A DNA stretch of 64,000 bases from Roseivirga sp. (lineage in GTDB: Bacteria > Bacteroidota > Bacteroidia > Cytophagales > Cyclobacteriaceae). Shown here one piece after another: positions 8,560 to 15,568 of the stretch. The DNA lies in the NCBI GenBank assembly GCA_029262895.1, contig JAJCYM010000070.1:62001-126000 (forward strand), written 5' to 3'. The position numbers and the translations under genes are program-made. The notes beneath the pieces are model-generated. The model searched no databases. It saw only the letters and a program-made list of their open reading frames with translations, and had not been told where the DNA came from. Within the stretch, counting starts at the first letter, position 1; each line of letters opens with the position of its first letter.

Positions 8560-8616
8560 TTGTTTCGTATTAAAAAAGCATCTAACAGGGAAAGGAAAGA
8601 TTTATGGGTGACTTAT

Positions 8617-8901
8617 CTAAAGCGAATAGCCCCCACGGTCTTTAGAATGATCTTTTGACTTATTGAGTATTCGTTTGTGCTGTTGTTCCAGTTCACATTC
8701 TTTCTTGCCGTCTTTTAGTCCGAGAGCTTTATCAGATTTGCCCTCAGCTTTACTAATAGTATCAGCAAGTTTTTGATACATCTCTCTGTCCTTCTCACTC
8801 GCTGCATCATGAGCATTCTTTTGGATATCATAACCTGTATTAAATCCATCCAGATAGGCTTGATCATTCTTGATTTCTTGTTCTTCGTTGAATGTGCTCA
8901 T
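8617..8901 (-). CDS. Small hydrophilic hypothetical protein
   Basis: A 94-residue, strongly charged protein with an acidic N-terminus and a basic C-terminal tail (RILNKSKDHSKDRGG). It has no membrane segment and no motif I recognise. It lies one base downstream of the excisionase-like gene on the same strand, so the two form an operon at the tRNA-proximal end of the element. Small partners of this kind often assist excision or transfer, but that is only positional inference. Confidence 0.6.
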   Translation of the reverse strand: MSTFNEEQEIKNDQAYLDGFNTGYDIQKNAHDAASEKDREMYQKLADTISKAEGKSDKALGLKDGKKECELEQQHKRILNKSKDHSKDRGGYSL

Positions 8902-8902
8902 C

Positions 8903-9175
8903 TCAGATAGTGTTTTTAGCGTGTTTCTCTAAAAAATCATTGATGCTATCACGGTCATATAAGATGACCCTCTTACGCGGCTGTGTGTATCTTATCACGC
9001 CATTGTTTCGGTATTCTTGAAGTGTTGTAGGGGATTTGATATTCAAAAGCTGCATGGCCTCATCCTGATCAACCCATTTCTTAGGCGTAGAATTCTCACC
9101 TCCTAAATAATCTTTGACCTGATCAATTAAGGCAAAGAAGGCATCTTCTTCCAAACAGATAACATCGAGTTTCAT
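8903..9175 (-). CDS. Excisionase-like helix-turn-helix protein
   Basis: A 90-residue protein with a winged MerR/Xis-type helix-turn-helix (HTH_17-like): WVDQDEAMQLLNIKSPTTLQEYRNNGVIRYTQPRKRVILYDRDSI carries the short helices, the turn and the wing. This layout is standard for Bacteroidota mobile-element proteins that act as excisionases or transfer activators. It is the gene nearest the tRNA boundary, which suits a recombination directionality factor binding near the attachment site. A general element regulator is the alternative. No integrase is seen beside it. Confidence 0.75.
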   Translation of the reverse strand: MKLDVICLEEDAFFALIDQVKDYLGGENSTPKKWVDQDEAMQLLNIKSPTTLQEYRNNGVIRYTQPRKRVILYDRDSINDFLEKHAKNTI

Positions 9176-9378
9176 AAAGGAAGATAGGCAATAGAGCTTG
9201 GACTTTAAAAATAGAATTTAGGGCAATCTTTTGATTATTAGTAAATCACTTCACTTGCAGGCCATTTTTATATCTCATAAACAGCGTATAGTGCCCCAAT
9301 GTGATGTCATATAGAGAAGAGTGGTTAGAAAGAAAAGCGCCTTAATTAAGCGTTTCGTGGGTTTTGGATTTCATAAAA

Positions 9379-9396
9379 ACGTGCAGAAAACGTGCA
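9379..9396. repeat. Paired ACGTGCA direct repeats near the tRNA end
   Basis: ACGTGCA occurs at 9379-9385 and 9390-9396, eleven bases apart and about 50 bases from the tRNA 3' end. Short direct repeats at this position resemble integrase arm-type sites, but they are too short to be conclusive. Confidence 0.25.
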
Positions 9397-9406
9397 ATTT
9401 GGGCAT

Positions 9407-9436
9407 AAAAAAAGACAGCCACTTGCGTAACTGTCT
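9407..9436 (-). terminator. Rho-independent terminator of the tRNA gene
   Basis: Read on the minus strand, AGACAG and CTGTCT form a 6-base stem with a 12-base loop followed by a run of seven T (9413-9407). It starts 11 bases after the tRNA discriminator base, in the right orientation to end the tRNA transcript. Confidence 0.7.
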
Positions 9437-9446
9437 GATTATTAGG

Positions 9447-9520
9447 TGGGCCCACCTGGGCTCGAACCAGGGACTTTCTGATTATGAGTCAGATACTCTA
9501 ACCAACTGAGTTATAGGCCC
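9447..9520 (-). tRNA. tRNA with CAU anticodon (tRNA-Met or tRNA-Ile2)
   Basis: A full cloverleaf of 74 bases up to the discriminator A. The acceptor GGGCCTA pairs with TGGGCCC, the D stem ACTC with GAGT, the anticodon stem TCTGA with TCAGA around the loop CTCATAA, and the T stem CCTGG with CCAGG around TTCGAGC. The anticodon is CAU, so it is either elongator tRNA-Met or the lysidine-modified tRNA-Ile that reads AUA; sequence alone does not settle this. The genome encodes CC and then T after the discriminator, so the final CCA must be completed by the CCA-adding enzyme. Its 3' end faces the mobilizable element and is the probable attachment site. Confidence 0.93.
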
Positions 9521-9534
9521 AATTATGTTTAATG

Positions 9535-9597
9535 TTTGAAGGTTCTAAGTTTCAAGTTGTAAGGTTTAAAACTTGAAACATGGAACTTTCAACTCCC
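9535..9597. repeat. Heptad-period intergenic tract 1
   Basis: Nine successive 7-base words with a common pattern (TTTGAAG, GTTCTAA, GTTTCAA, GTTGTAA, GGTTTAA, AACTTGA, AACATGG, AACTTTC, AACTCCC). The first half (GTTTCAA-like) is complementary to the second (AACTTGA-like), so the tract can fold back on itself. It separates the tRNA from the HAD gene. Related tracts occur at four other gaps in this window. Confidence 0.6.
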
Positions 9598-9649
9598 TTT
9601 GATTTTGGGTCTGCAATGTTACATATTTGACACAAATTAAACAACACCC

Positions 9650-10273
9650 ATGTCCTTAGATACAGCTAATATTGAAGCAATAATTTTTGACTTGGGCGAT
9701 GTGATCATCAATCTGGATTTCAACCGGACTAAAACTGCCTTTGAAAAGCTGAGCGGAAGCTCAGTTCAAAGTGTTGAGGAGATTTATAGGACCACAGAGT
9801 TCTTCAAGGAATATGAGGAAGGAAGTCTCTCAGATGCAGCGTTCAGAGATGAAATAAGACGACATCTTAAAGTATTGGGTTCAGACCAGGAAATTGATCA
9901 AGCCTGGAATAAACTATTAGGGGATATCCCTTTTCGAAGGGCCGAGAAAATTACCGAGCTAGGTGAGCAGTACCAACTATTCGTTATGAGTAATACCAAT
10001 GCCATCCATTGGAAAAGAATTCTGGAGATATGGAATGAACTGGAAACTGAAAAGTCCTTTTACTACTATTTTAATCAGGTCTACCTTTCGTATGAGTTAG
10101 GCGTGTCTAAACCTCATAAAGAGGCCTGGTTGCCGATAATTCAGGAGCACGATCTAAACCCAGCGTGCACTTTGTTTATTGATGATCGTGAGGAAAACAT
10201 CCAGGCGGCAAGTGCCCTCGGATTGCAAGTCTTCCATAATGTGAAACCTGATGATTGGCTGGGGTTGTTTTGA
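9650..10273 (+). CDS. HAD-superfamily phosphatase, YihX-like
   Basis: A 207-residue haloacid dehalogenase-like hydrolase. Motif I is FDLGDVI with the nucleophile Asp at 14; the usual second Asp of DxD is Gly, as in the YihX subfamily (known to act on alpha-glucose-1-phosphate). Motif II is MSNTN, motif III lysine lies in LGVSKPH, and motif IV is FIDDREENI. A helical cap sits between motifs I and II. It probably dephosphorylates a small sugar phosphate or similar metabolite in the cytosol; the substrate cannot be read from the sequence. It is the first chromosomal gene beyond the tRNA and stands alone. Confidence 0.88.
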   Translation: MSLDTANIEAIIFDLGDVIINLDFNRTKTAFEKLSGSSVQSVEEIYRTTEFFKEYEEGSLSDAAFRDEIRRHLKVLGSDQEIDQAWNKLLGDIPFRRAEKITELGEQYQLFVMSNTNAIHWKRILEIWNELETEKSFYYYFNQVYLSYELGVSKPHKEAWLPIIQEHDLNPACTLFIDDREENIQAASALGLQVFHNVKPDDWLGLF

Positions 10274-10389
10274 TATAATGATTGATCCCTCAAATGAAGT
10301 CATCCTTCGCTTCTCTGCAGTGTAGCTTTTTGCATTAACTCAGTTAGTATTCGTATACATAATGCCTTCAAAGATCAACTGAATTGGAA

Positions 10390-10908
10390 ATGCCAAACTT
10401 AAGGAACATACTTCTAACCTTGTTCATAATCTCAATGAGCACCAATTTCTGTGCTGGGCAGAATAATGCTGAAGACAGCCGCTTCACTGGTTTGAAGAAA
10501 AATGCCATTCATTTTACACCTGGCGTACAGGCTCTTACTTTAAGTTATGAGCGCAAGTTGTGGCACCCGAAGAAGGAGAATCCATTCTTCAAGACAATCA
10601 CAGGCCGGTTTGAAGGTGGAGTGTTTCAGGCTGTTTTGAATGCTGCGTTTTCTGATGATTCTGAAATTCACTCATTTTACGCCTTATCGGTTTCGGGTAT
10701 TACGGGAAAAGGAAAAAACCATCTGGAAGTGGGCTTTGGGATAGCGCGTACAGATCATGCTGAAAAAATTTATTGTTGTTTGAATACTTACTATGATATT
10801 TATCCCAGTATAGGGTATCGGTTGCAAAAACCCGATGGTAAATTTGTATTCCGGGCTGGTGTTAGTCACCCTAGATATACTTATATATCAGTTGGTTACG
10901 CCTTTTAA
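10390..10908 (+). CDS. Small secreted protein, possible barrel
   Basis: A 172-residue protein from the ATG at 10390 (a TTG two codons earlier is possible). The N-terminus has a signal peptide with a hydrophobic core at residues 5-17 and a likely cut after CAG. The mature part has amphipathic beta-strand segments with aromatic ends and finishes with a terminal aromatic (YISVGYAF), as expected for a small outer-membrane barrel. No named family is recognised. It converges on the rhodanese gene, and the two ORFs overlap by four bases. Confidence 0.7.
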   Translation: MPNLRNILLTLFIISMSTNFCAGQNNAEDSRFTGLKKNAIHFTPGVQALTLSYERKLWHPKKENPFFKTITGRFEGGVFQAVLNAAFSDDSEIHSFYALSVSGITGKGKNHLEVGFGIARTDHAEKIYCCLNTYYDIYPSIGYRLQKPDGKFVFRAGVSHPRYTYISVGYAF

Positions 10909-11201
10909 CCTTCCCTGTAAGCCTCTATACCTCCCAAAAGATTTCTCACCTTGGTAAAACCCTGAGAGACTAAGTATTTCTGGGCTCTGCCTGAACGACC
11001 ACCGGTTCGGCAATGCACAATAAGCTCCTCATTTTTGAATTGCTCAATTTCGGAGATGCGAACGTGGATTTCTCCCAGAGGCAGGAGTTGAGCACCGATA
11101 TTATCTTCTTCGTATTCCCATTTTTCACGAACGTCTAAGATATTAAGCGATTCGTTGCTGGCTTGTCGTTGTTTTAGTTCGCCAACGGTAATGTCTTCCA
11201 T
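10905..11201 (-). CDS. Single-domain rhodanese
   Basis: A 98-residue cytosolic rhodanese domain. The active-site loop is CRTGGR with the catalytic Cys at 64, and the N-terminal LDVREKWEY segment (residues 22-30) is the conserved DVRxxxEY motif of the fold. Such proteins move sulfane sulfur between carriers. The gene lies seven bases downstream of the T9SS cargo gene on the same strand but shows no functional link with it. The substrate is unknown. Confidence 0.9.
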   Translation of the reverse strand: MEDITVGELKQRQASNESLNILDVREKWEYEEDNIGAQLLPLGEIHVRISEIEQFKNEELIVHCRTGGRSGRAQKYLVSQGFTKVRNLLGGIEAYREG

Positions 11202-11208
11202 GGTTGAA

Positions 11209-13089
11209 TTAATTATTAAGTATGATACGCTTGGTTATGGTTTTGTTGTTGATGACCAATTTAATCAAATAAATACCGCTTTCATTTTTGCTCAGATCAA
11301 CAACAAGGCGACCCGGTTTCCGAATCGCTGTGAATTTGCCAGGTTGTCCCCAGCTGTTATAAATAAGGAGTTCATCAATCTCACCCTTAATGGTAATGGA
11401 GCCTTCTGAGGGATTTGGATAAATATCGGGGTCAATAATGCCGGGATCATCTACGGGGACGAAAGTGGCGGCAATACTTTTGTCGAATCGAGGCCTCATT
11501 AAAAAACTGCCCTGAACAAATTCATTCGGCTGCCAGGTGCCATCCACGTTAAAAAACATATGCGTTCCTGAATCTGTGTTCTTGTCAAGCCCAACAGCAA
11601 GAAACTCGTTGGTGGCTTGTTCAAAGCCTATATAAATGGTGTCTTGAACGAATATTGGCGTATCCAGCTGATAGGGGCGAAGCTCACCAACAAAGTTCGA
11701 CCTTTGCACACTATATGGGTCTCTGAATTGCACGGAATCTCGTTCTCCACCAATGTCCTTCCAAACCATCAATTGGATTGGCTCTCCGGTCTGTTGAATA
11801 AAGGGGAAATTGATGTCAATATGAGTGAGTAAGGATCGATTTTCTAAAACATAGCGGTAGGCCAGCCTACCTCCATTTTGGTTAATCCCGGCAGCAAAAT
11901 CAACCTCATTATCATCATAAGCCAGATAATCATCTAACACCGTTACATGCCGCACCGTATCGTTGAGTCGATAATCAATTTGCTGATTGAAGGTAGTATC
12001 ATTTGTGCTGCTAATGTCCTCTATAAAAAATACATCTCCGGATTGAATGAAAAATTTGGATTCTAACCAGAGTGAATCGGCATCAGCGTCAAGGTTGATC
12101 GGGTCCAATGCCGGAGAGGTGAATGTAAGCCTTTCAAAACCATCAGGAAATGGAGTGACAACCGTCTGGTTATTTAATATCTGAACCTCTTTGTCTGTGA
12201 CTAAATCCCGGACTTCGGCAGAGTATAGAATGGGTTGAAAAAATGAATTGAGGTTGAAAAACCCCACTGATAGCTCCGTCAAATATTTTGAAGGGTCAGC
12301 AAAAAACTGCTCCGTGGGCATAGCAGTATAGGGTGCTGTAAGAAAATTGCCAGGAGTGGTCAATGCTCGATCCAGGTAGGCTACATCATCATCATGTCTG
12401 TTCTGATTAAGGTAAATGTAATCAATCAGCCAGGTGTCAAATGGACCTGACAGGTTGGAGAATGCCCTGAACCTAAATTGGAAATTGGCATGAAAGAGGG
12501 GCGCAGGCACCTGTATCAACTGCTGCTGAAATTCTTGAGCCAGATTGTCAATACCTCCGTTGATACTCCAGACGGTAACCCATTCTTGATCCGTATTTTG
12601 GAATTGCAAAACCAATGAATCTTCTTCATCCGCCAGTTCCCCACTTCCTTTGAGTTGCCAGAAAAAGCTTAAGTAAACCGAATCGGCCTGGTCTGCGTCC
12701 ATTGTGCTAAGATCAATAATTGCCGAGGTAAGGCAATCAGCTGGGCCGTTGATCAATCCCGAAGGATTATAGGCTATACCATTTTCATCTACACCATCAA
12801 ATACGGCAACGTTCAAAGAAGGTGCACCAATACCTATGTTTCCGGCAATTCTTACTGCCTCTGAATTATGCCATTTGGCTGTGTTTGGTATGCTATTGGA
12901 AGTTGAGAAGTCCTCCCAAAAAGGAAGCACCATAAGTGGAGCACCGGATCCCCCGCCCTCTATACCTGCAATTCTTGATTCGAATGTGCTGGTGGGTTTA
13001 ATTGGTAACGGCCTCTCGGTTAACTGAGCAAAGGCAGCACCTGAAGTGAAAAAGAGGGTTAATAGTGCTATGGTTGATCGCAACTTCAA
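11209..13089 (-). CDS. Secreted protein with type IX (type A) sorting tail
   Basis: A 626-residue protein with a clear Sec signal (hydrophobic core residues 6-20, cut after AFA). The C-terminal 75 residues are a type A T9SS sorting domain: IYPNPSEGSI, then LLIYNSWGQ, SGIYLIKL and the basic end TKRIILNN. The central region contains a MAM/laminin-G-like jelly-roll segment (PFWEDFSTS, then DTWLIDYIYL), common in Bacteroidota cargo. It should cross the outer membrane by T9SS and remain at or leave the cell surface. No catalytic motif is visible. Confidence 0.88.
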   Translation of the reverse strand: MKLRSTIALLTLFFTSGAAFAQLTERPLPIKPTSTFESRIAGIEGGGSGAPLMVLPFWEDFSTSNSIPNTAKWHNSEAVRIAGNIGIGAPSLNVAVFDGVDENGIAYNPSGLINGPADCLTSAIIDLSTMDADQADSVYLSFFWQLKGSGELADEEDSLVLQFQNTDQEWVTVWSINGGIDNLAQEFQQQLIQVPAPLFHANFQFRFRAFSNLSGPFDTWLIDYIYLNQNRHDDDVAYLDRALTTPGNFLTAPYTAMPTEQFFADPSKYLTELSVGFFNLNSFFQPILYSAEVRDLVTDKEVQILNNQTVVTPFPDGFERLTFTSPALDPINLDADADSLWLESKFFIQSGDVFFIEDISSTNDTTFNQQIDYRLNDTVRHVTVLDDYLAYDDNEVDFAAGINQNGGRLAYRYVLENRSLLTHIDINFPFIQQTGEPIQLMVWKDIGGERDSVQFRDPYSVQRSNFVGELRPYQLDTPIFVQDTIYIGFEQATNEFLAVGLDKNTDSGTHMFFNVDGTWQPNEFVQGSFLMRPRFDKSIAATFVPVDDPGIIDPDIYPNPSEGSITIKGEIDELLIYNSWGQPGKFTAIRKPGRLVVDLSKNESGIYLIKLVINNKTITKRIILNN

Positions 13090-13096
13090 GATTGGC

Positions 13097-13900
13097 TTAG
13101 TTCATTTGGATAGTCCCGTCATCTTCCTCCTTTGGAGGGGCACCATTGATCCAAATCTCAATACTTCCACCCGAGCTGGTCTGTTCACCCGCGGGGGGTA
13201 ATTGTTTATATACGCGATTTCTTGTATTGGAAGGGAGTGAATCCACTTTGATATAATTGATTTGATCCAAAACTAATTTAGATCCGATAACAGTAAACTT
13301 GACCTCATCCAATGAGCTTCCAATCAAATTTGGAGTATCCAAAATTTGATTACCCAGCCCATCACCAATAACAAGGTTAATGACTGAACCTTTGGGCACT
13401 TGAATACCAGGGGCCACATCCTCATCATCAAGTTTTTGAGCGAGTACTGCATTTAGTGCTATGTTAGGCACATATTCAATTTCTCCTGGTTTTAAACCAT
13501 TACTGACTAATATATCTTCTGCGTTGGCCCTATTAGTATTAATCAAATTAGGCATTCTTACCATCGGAGGAACGGTGGCATTCAGCGATAAATAGATTTT
13601 TCTATTCTCCTTCACTTTTGATCCTGGCTTCGGATTTTGGGTAAGGATGGTTAGCGGGTCAAGAGTTTCTGAGTACCCCGAGTCTGCCAGAATTTCATAT
13701 CTTAAATTTCTTTTGGTCACAAATTCATCAATGTCGTCAAACGACATGCCTATAAGCTCAGGAACCGTAATAGACTCATTATGATTGGTGGTGGAAGGCA
13801 AATAGATATAAAAGAAAATCAGGATGATTGCTGCTCCAATTCCTGCCATAATGCCAACATTCTTAAGAAATTTTAAGAATGCTACTTTGGAATTACTCAT
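13097..13900 (-). CDS. Membrane-anchored protein with three PASTA domains
   Basis: A 267-residue protein with a single transmembrane helix near residues 14-33 and three consecutive PASTA domains (starting near VPELIGMSFDD, MPNLINTNRAN and TPNLIGSSLDE), each with the P-x-L-I-G opening and a closing beta strand. PASTA domains bind cell-wall muropeptides in Gram-positive kinases and PBPs; here there is no kinase or transpeptidase domain. Stand-alone PASTA proteins of this size are typical of Bacteroidota. It would face the periplasm. The gene lies seven bases downstream in convoy with the T9SS cargo gene. Confidence 0.88.
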   Translation of the reverse strand: MSNSKVAFLKFLKNVGIMAGIGAAIILIFFYIYLPSTTNHNESITVPELIGMSFDDIDEFVTKRNLRYEILADSGYSETLDPLTILTQNPKPGSKVKENRKIYLSLNATVPPMVRMPNLINTNRANAEDILVSNGLKPGEIEYVPNIALNAVLAQKLDDEDVAPGIQVPKGSVINLVIGDGLGNQILDTPNLIGSSLDEVKFTVIGSKLVLDQINYIKVDSLPSNTRNRVYKQLPPAGEQTSSGGSIEIWINGAPPKEEDDGTIQMN

Positions 13901-14069
13901 AACGGGTAAAAAATTCGGTTGTTGAAACTAGGCTTTTAATGAAAGTCTGAATAAGATTCAAACTACAAATTTAAAAAGACTAGCGTCAATTGTTTTATTC
14001 AGACAAAAATCTAACGAAGGTAACCCATAAAATGTATTTGTAAAGGAAGAATTTTGACAGTTTTATAGC

Positions 14070-14306
14070 CTAGACTGGCTCAACGTTAACAGCAATCACA
14101 GACTTGATTTCAGGGATTTCTCGTTTAATAACCTCTTCAACCCCAGCTGTCATGGTCATGTGAGACATTGGGCAAGTTTCGCAGGCACCCATCAATTCAA
14201 GTTTCACCACCATGTCTTTGGTAACTTCCAGCACTTTCACGTCTCCTCCATCTGCCAATAGGAAGGGGCGAATTTTATCAAGTGCTGCCGTTACTCGTTC
14301 TATCAT
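14070..14306 (-). CDS. NifU C-terminal-domain Fe-S carrier
   Basis: A 78-residue stand-alone Nfu domain. The cluster-binding CETC motif (Cys 42 and 45) and the opening FLLADGGDVKVL are both typical. It carries and delivers [4Fe-4S] clusters to target enzymes in the cytosol. It is 18 bases downstream of the Mrp-type ATPase, another Fe-S carrier family, so the pair is probably a small Fe-S assembly operon. Confidence 0.93.
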   Translation of the reverse strand: MIERVTAALDKIRPFLLADGGDVKVLEVTKDMVVKLELMGACETCPMSHMTMTAGVEEVIKREIPEIKSVIAVNVEPV

Positions 14307-14324
14307 GTTACAAAGATGTACTTA

Positions 14325-15419
14325 TTAAACCTTTAATTCAACCTTTTTTGTTTCAGCGAGTTGCGCATTTCTAATTGCGATTTGCTGAGCGGTAGTTCTG
14401 GCCAGGGTCTGAAAGGCCTCGGCTGTGACGTCATCCTTCATTACAGCGGGATATCCAATGTCTCCCGCCTCTCGAATGTTTTGTACCAGAGGTATTTCTC
14501 CCAGAAATGGCACATCGAATTTTGTAGCGAGTTTTTTACCACCATCTTTTCCGAAAATGTGGTATTTATTGTCGGGCAATTCCTCGGGAGTGAAATAAGC
14601 CATGTTCTCTACCACGCCTAAAATAGGAACGTTGATTTGTGGCTGCCGGAACATGGATAGCCCTTTTTGAGCATCCGCCAAAGCTACTTTCTGAGGTGTG
14701 GTGACCAAAACAGCTCCTGTAACCGGAACAGTTTGTACCAGAGTAAGGTGAATATCACTGGTGCCCGGAGGTAGGTCAATTAAAAGGTAATCCAATTCAC
14801 CCCATTCTGTATCCCCTATAAACTGTTTCAGCGCACTGCTGGCCATAGGGCCGCGCCAAACTACAGCGTTTTCCGGGGGAGTGAGGAAACCAATTGAAAT
14901 CAGCTTAACACCGTATTGTTGGATTGGAATGATAAGGTTTTTGTCTCCTACTTTCTTAATGCCTGGTTGTTCCTTTTCACAATTGAACATGGTAGGAATG
15001 GAAGGGCCAGAGATGTCAGCGTCAATTATGCCCACCTTGGCACCTGATTGGGCGAGAGCAACTCCAAGGTTAGCGGTAACGGTAGATTTTCCAACGCCAC
15101 CTTTTCCCGATGCCACGGCAATGATGTTTTTCACATTGGGGAGCAATGGAGCATTGCTTCGTGTAGAAGTGACTGATGAACTCATTGTGATGTCAACTTT
15201 AACATCTTTGCCCAAATATTTCTCAATAGTTCCCAGGCAATCATTTTTGATAAGCTCTTTTAATGGACAAGCCGGGGTGGTGAGCATTACGGTAAATGAT
15301 AGATGGTTTCCATCAATCTCAACATCCTGAATCATGTTGAGCGTTACCAGGTCTTGTTTGATGTCCGGATCAAGCACATTGCTCAGTGCTTTTAAAACAT
15401 TTTCTTTGGTTAATGACAT
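14325..15419 (-). CDS. mrp: Mrp/ApbC-type P-loop ATPase
   Basis: A 364-residue protein from the ATG at 15419 (the frame extends 7 codons further). The N-terminal 80 residues form a MIP18/DUF59 domain with the conserved TTPACPL segment. The ParA-like ATPase follows, with the deviant Walker A GKGGVGKS at 105-112 and LIDLPPGTSD downstream. Mrp proteins help load Fe-S clusters. The CxxC pair found after the VENM segment in E. coli Mrp is absent here: VENMAYFTPEELPDNKY has no cysteine. The downstream Nfu gene supports a role in cluster traffic. Confidence 0.92.
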   Translation of the reverse strand: MSLTKENVLKALSNVLDPDIKQDLVTLNMIQDVEIDGNHLSFTVMLTTPACPLKELIKNDCLGTIEKYLGKDVKVDITMSSSVTSTRSNAPLLPNVKNIIAVASGKGGVGKSTVTANLGVALAQSGAKVGIIDADISGPSIPTMFNCEKEQPGIKKVGDKNLIIPIQQYGVKLISIGFLTPPENAVVWRGPMASSALKQFIGDTEWGELDYLLIDLPPGTSDIHLTLVQTVPVTGAVLVTTPQKVALADAQKGLSMFRQPQINVPILGVVENMAYFTPEELPDNKYHIFGKDGGKKLATKFDVPFLGEIPLVQNIREAGDIGYPAVMKDDVTAEAFQTLARTTAQQIAIRNAQLAETKKVELKV

Positions 15420-15568
15420 GTCTAGAGAATTGCGCTGCAAGTTAAGCGCATAAGTTGAATTTTGATGAATTCTTAGTCTTGTTTGATTAACATCAATCTC
15501 AAAAAATGGTTCATATTTGTATATTCACTTCTACAGAAAATGGGTAGAAGTTCAGATAAGTCCAAGAG

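Larger units (their letters stand above)
2671..9446. mobile_element. Right part of a probable integrative mobilizable element
   Basis: This run contains mobC, a relaxase, a coiled-coil protein, a VirD4-type coupling protein, a RadC-like protein, an XRE regulator and an excisionase-like HTH protein. It ends at the 3' end of a tRNA gene, the usual insertion point for tyrosine-recombinase elements. No mating-pair-formation gene is present, so transfer would need a helper system. No integrase is visible; it and the left attachment site should lie left of position 1, and the gene at 114-2504 may also belong to the element. The right boundary near 9446 is inferred, because no matching att repeat can be seen in the window. 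Confidence 0.65.

Noticed and set aside
9321..9509. 62-residue frame opposite the tRNA
   Set aside because: It runs through the tRNA on the opposite strand; its SNQGLSDYESDTLTN end is the well-known false protein produced by antisense tRNA sequence.
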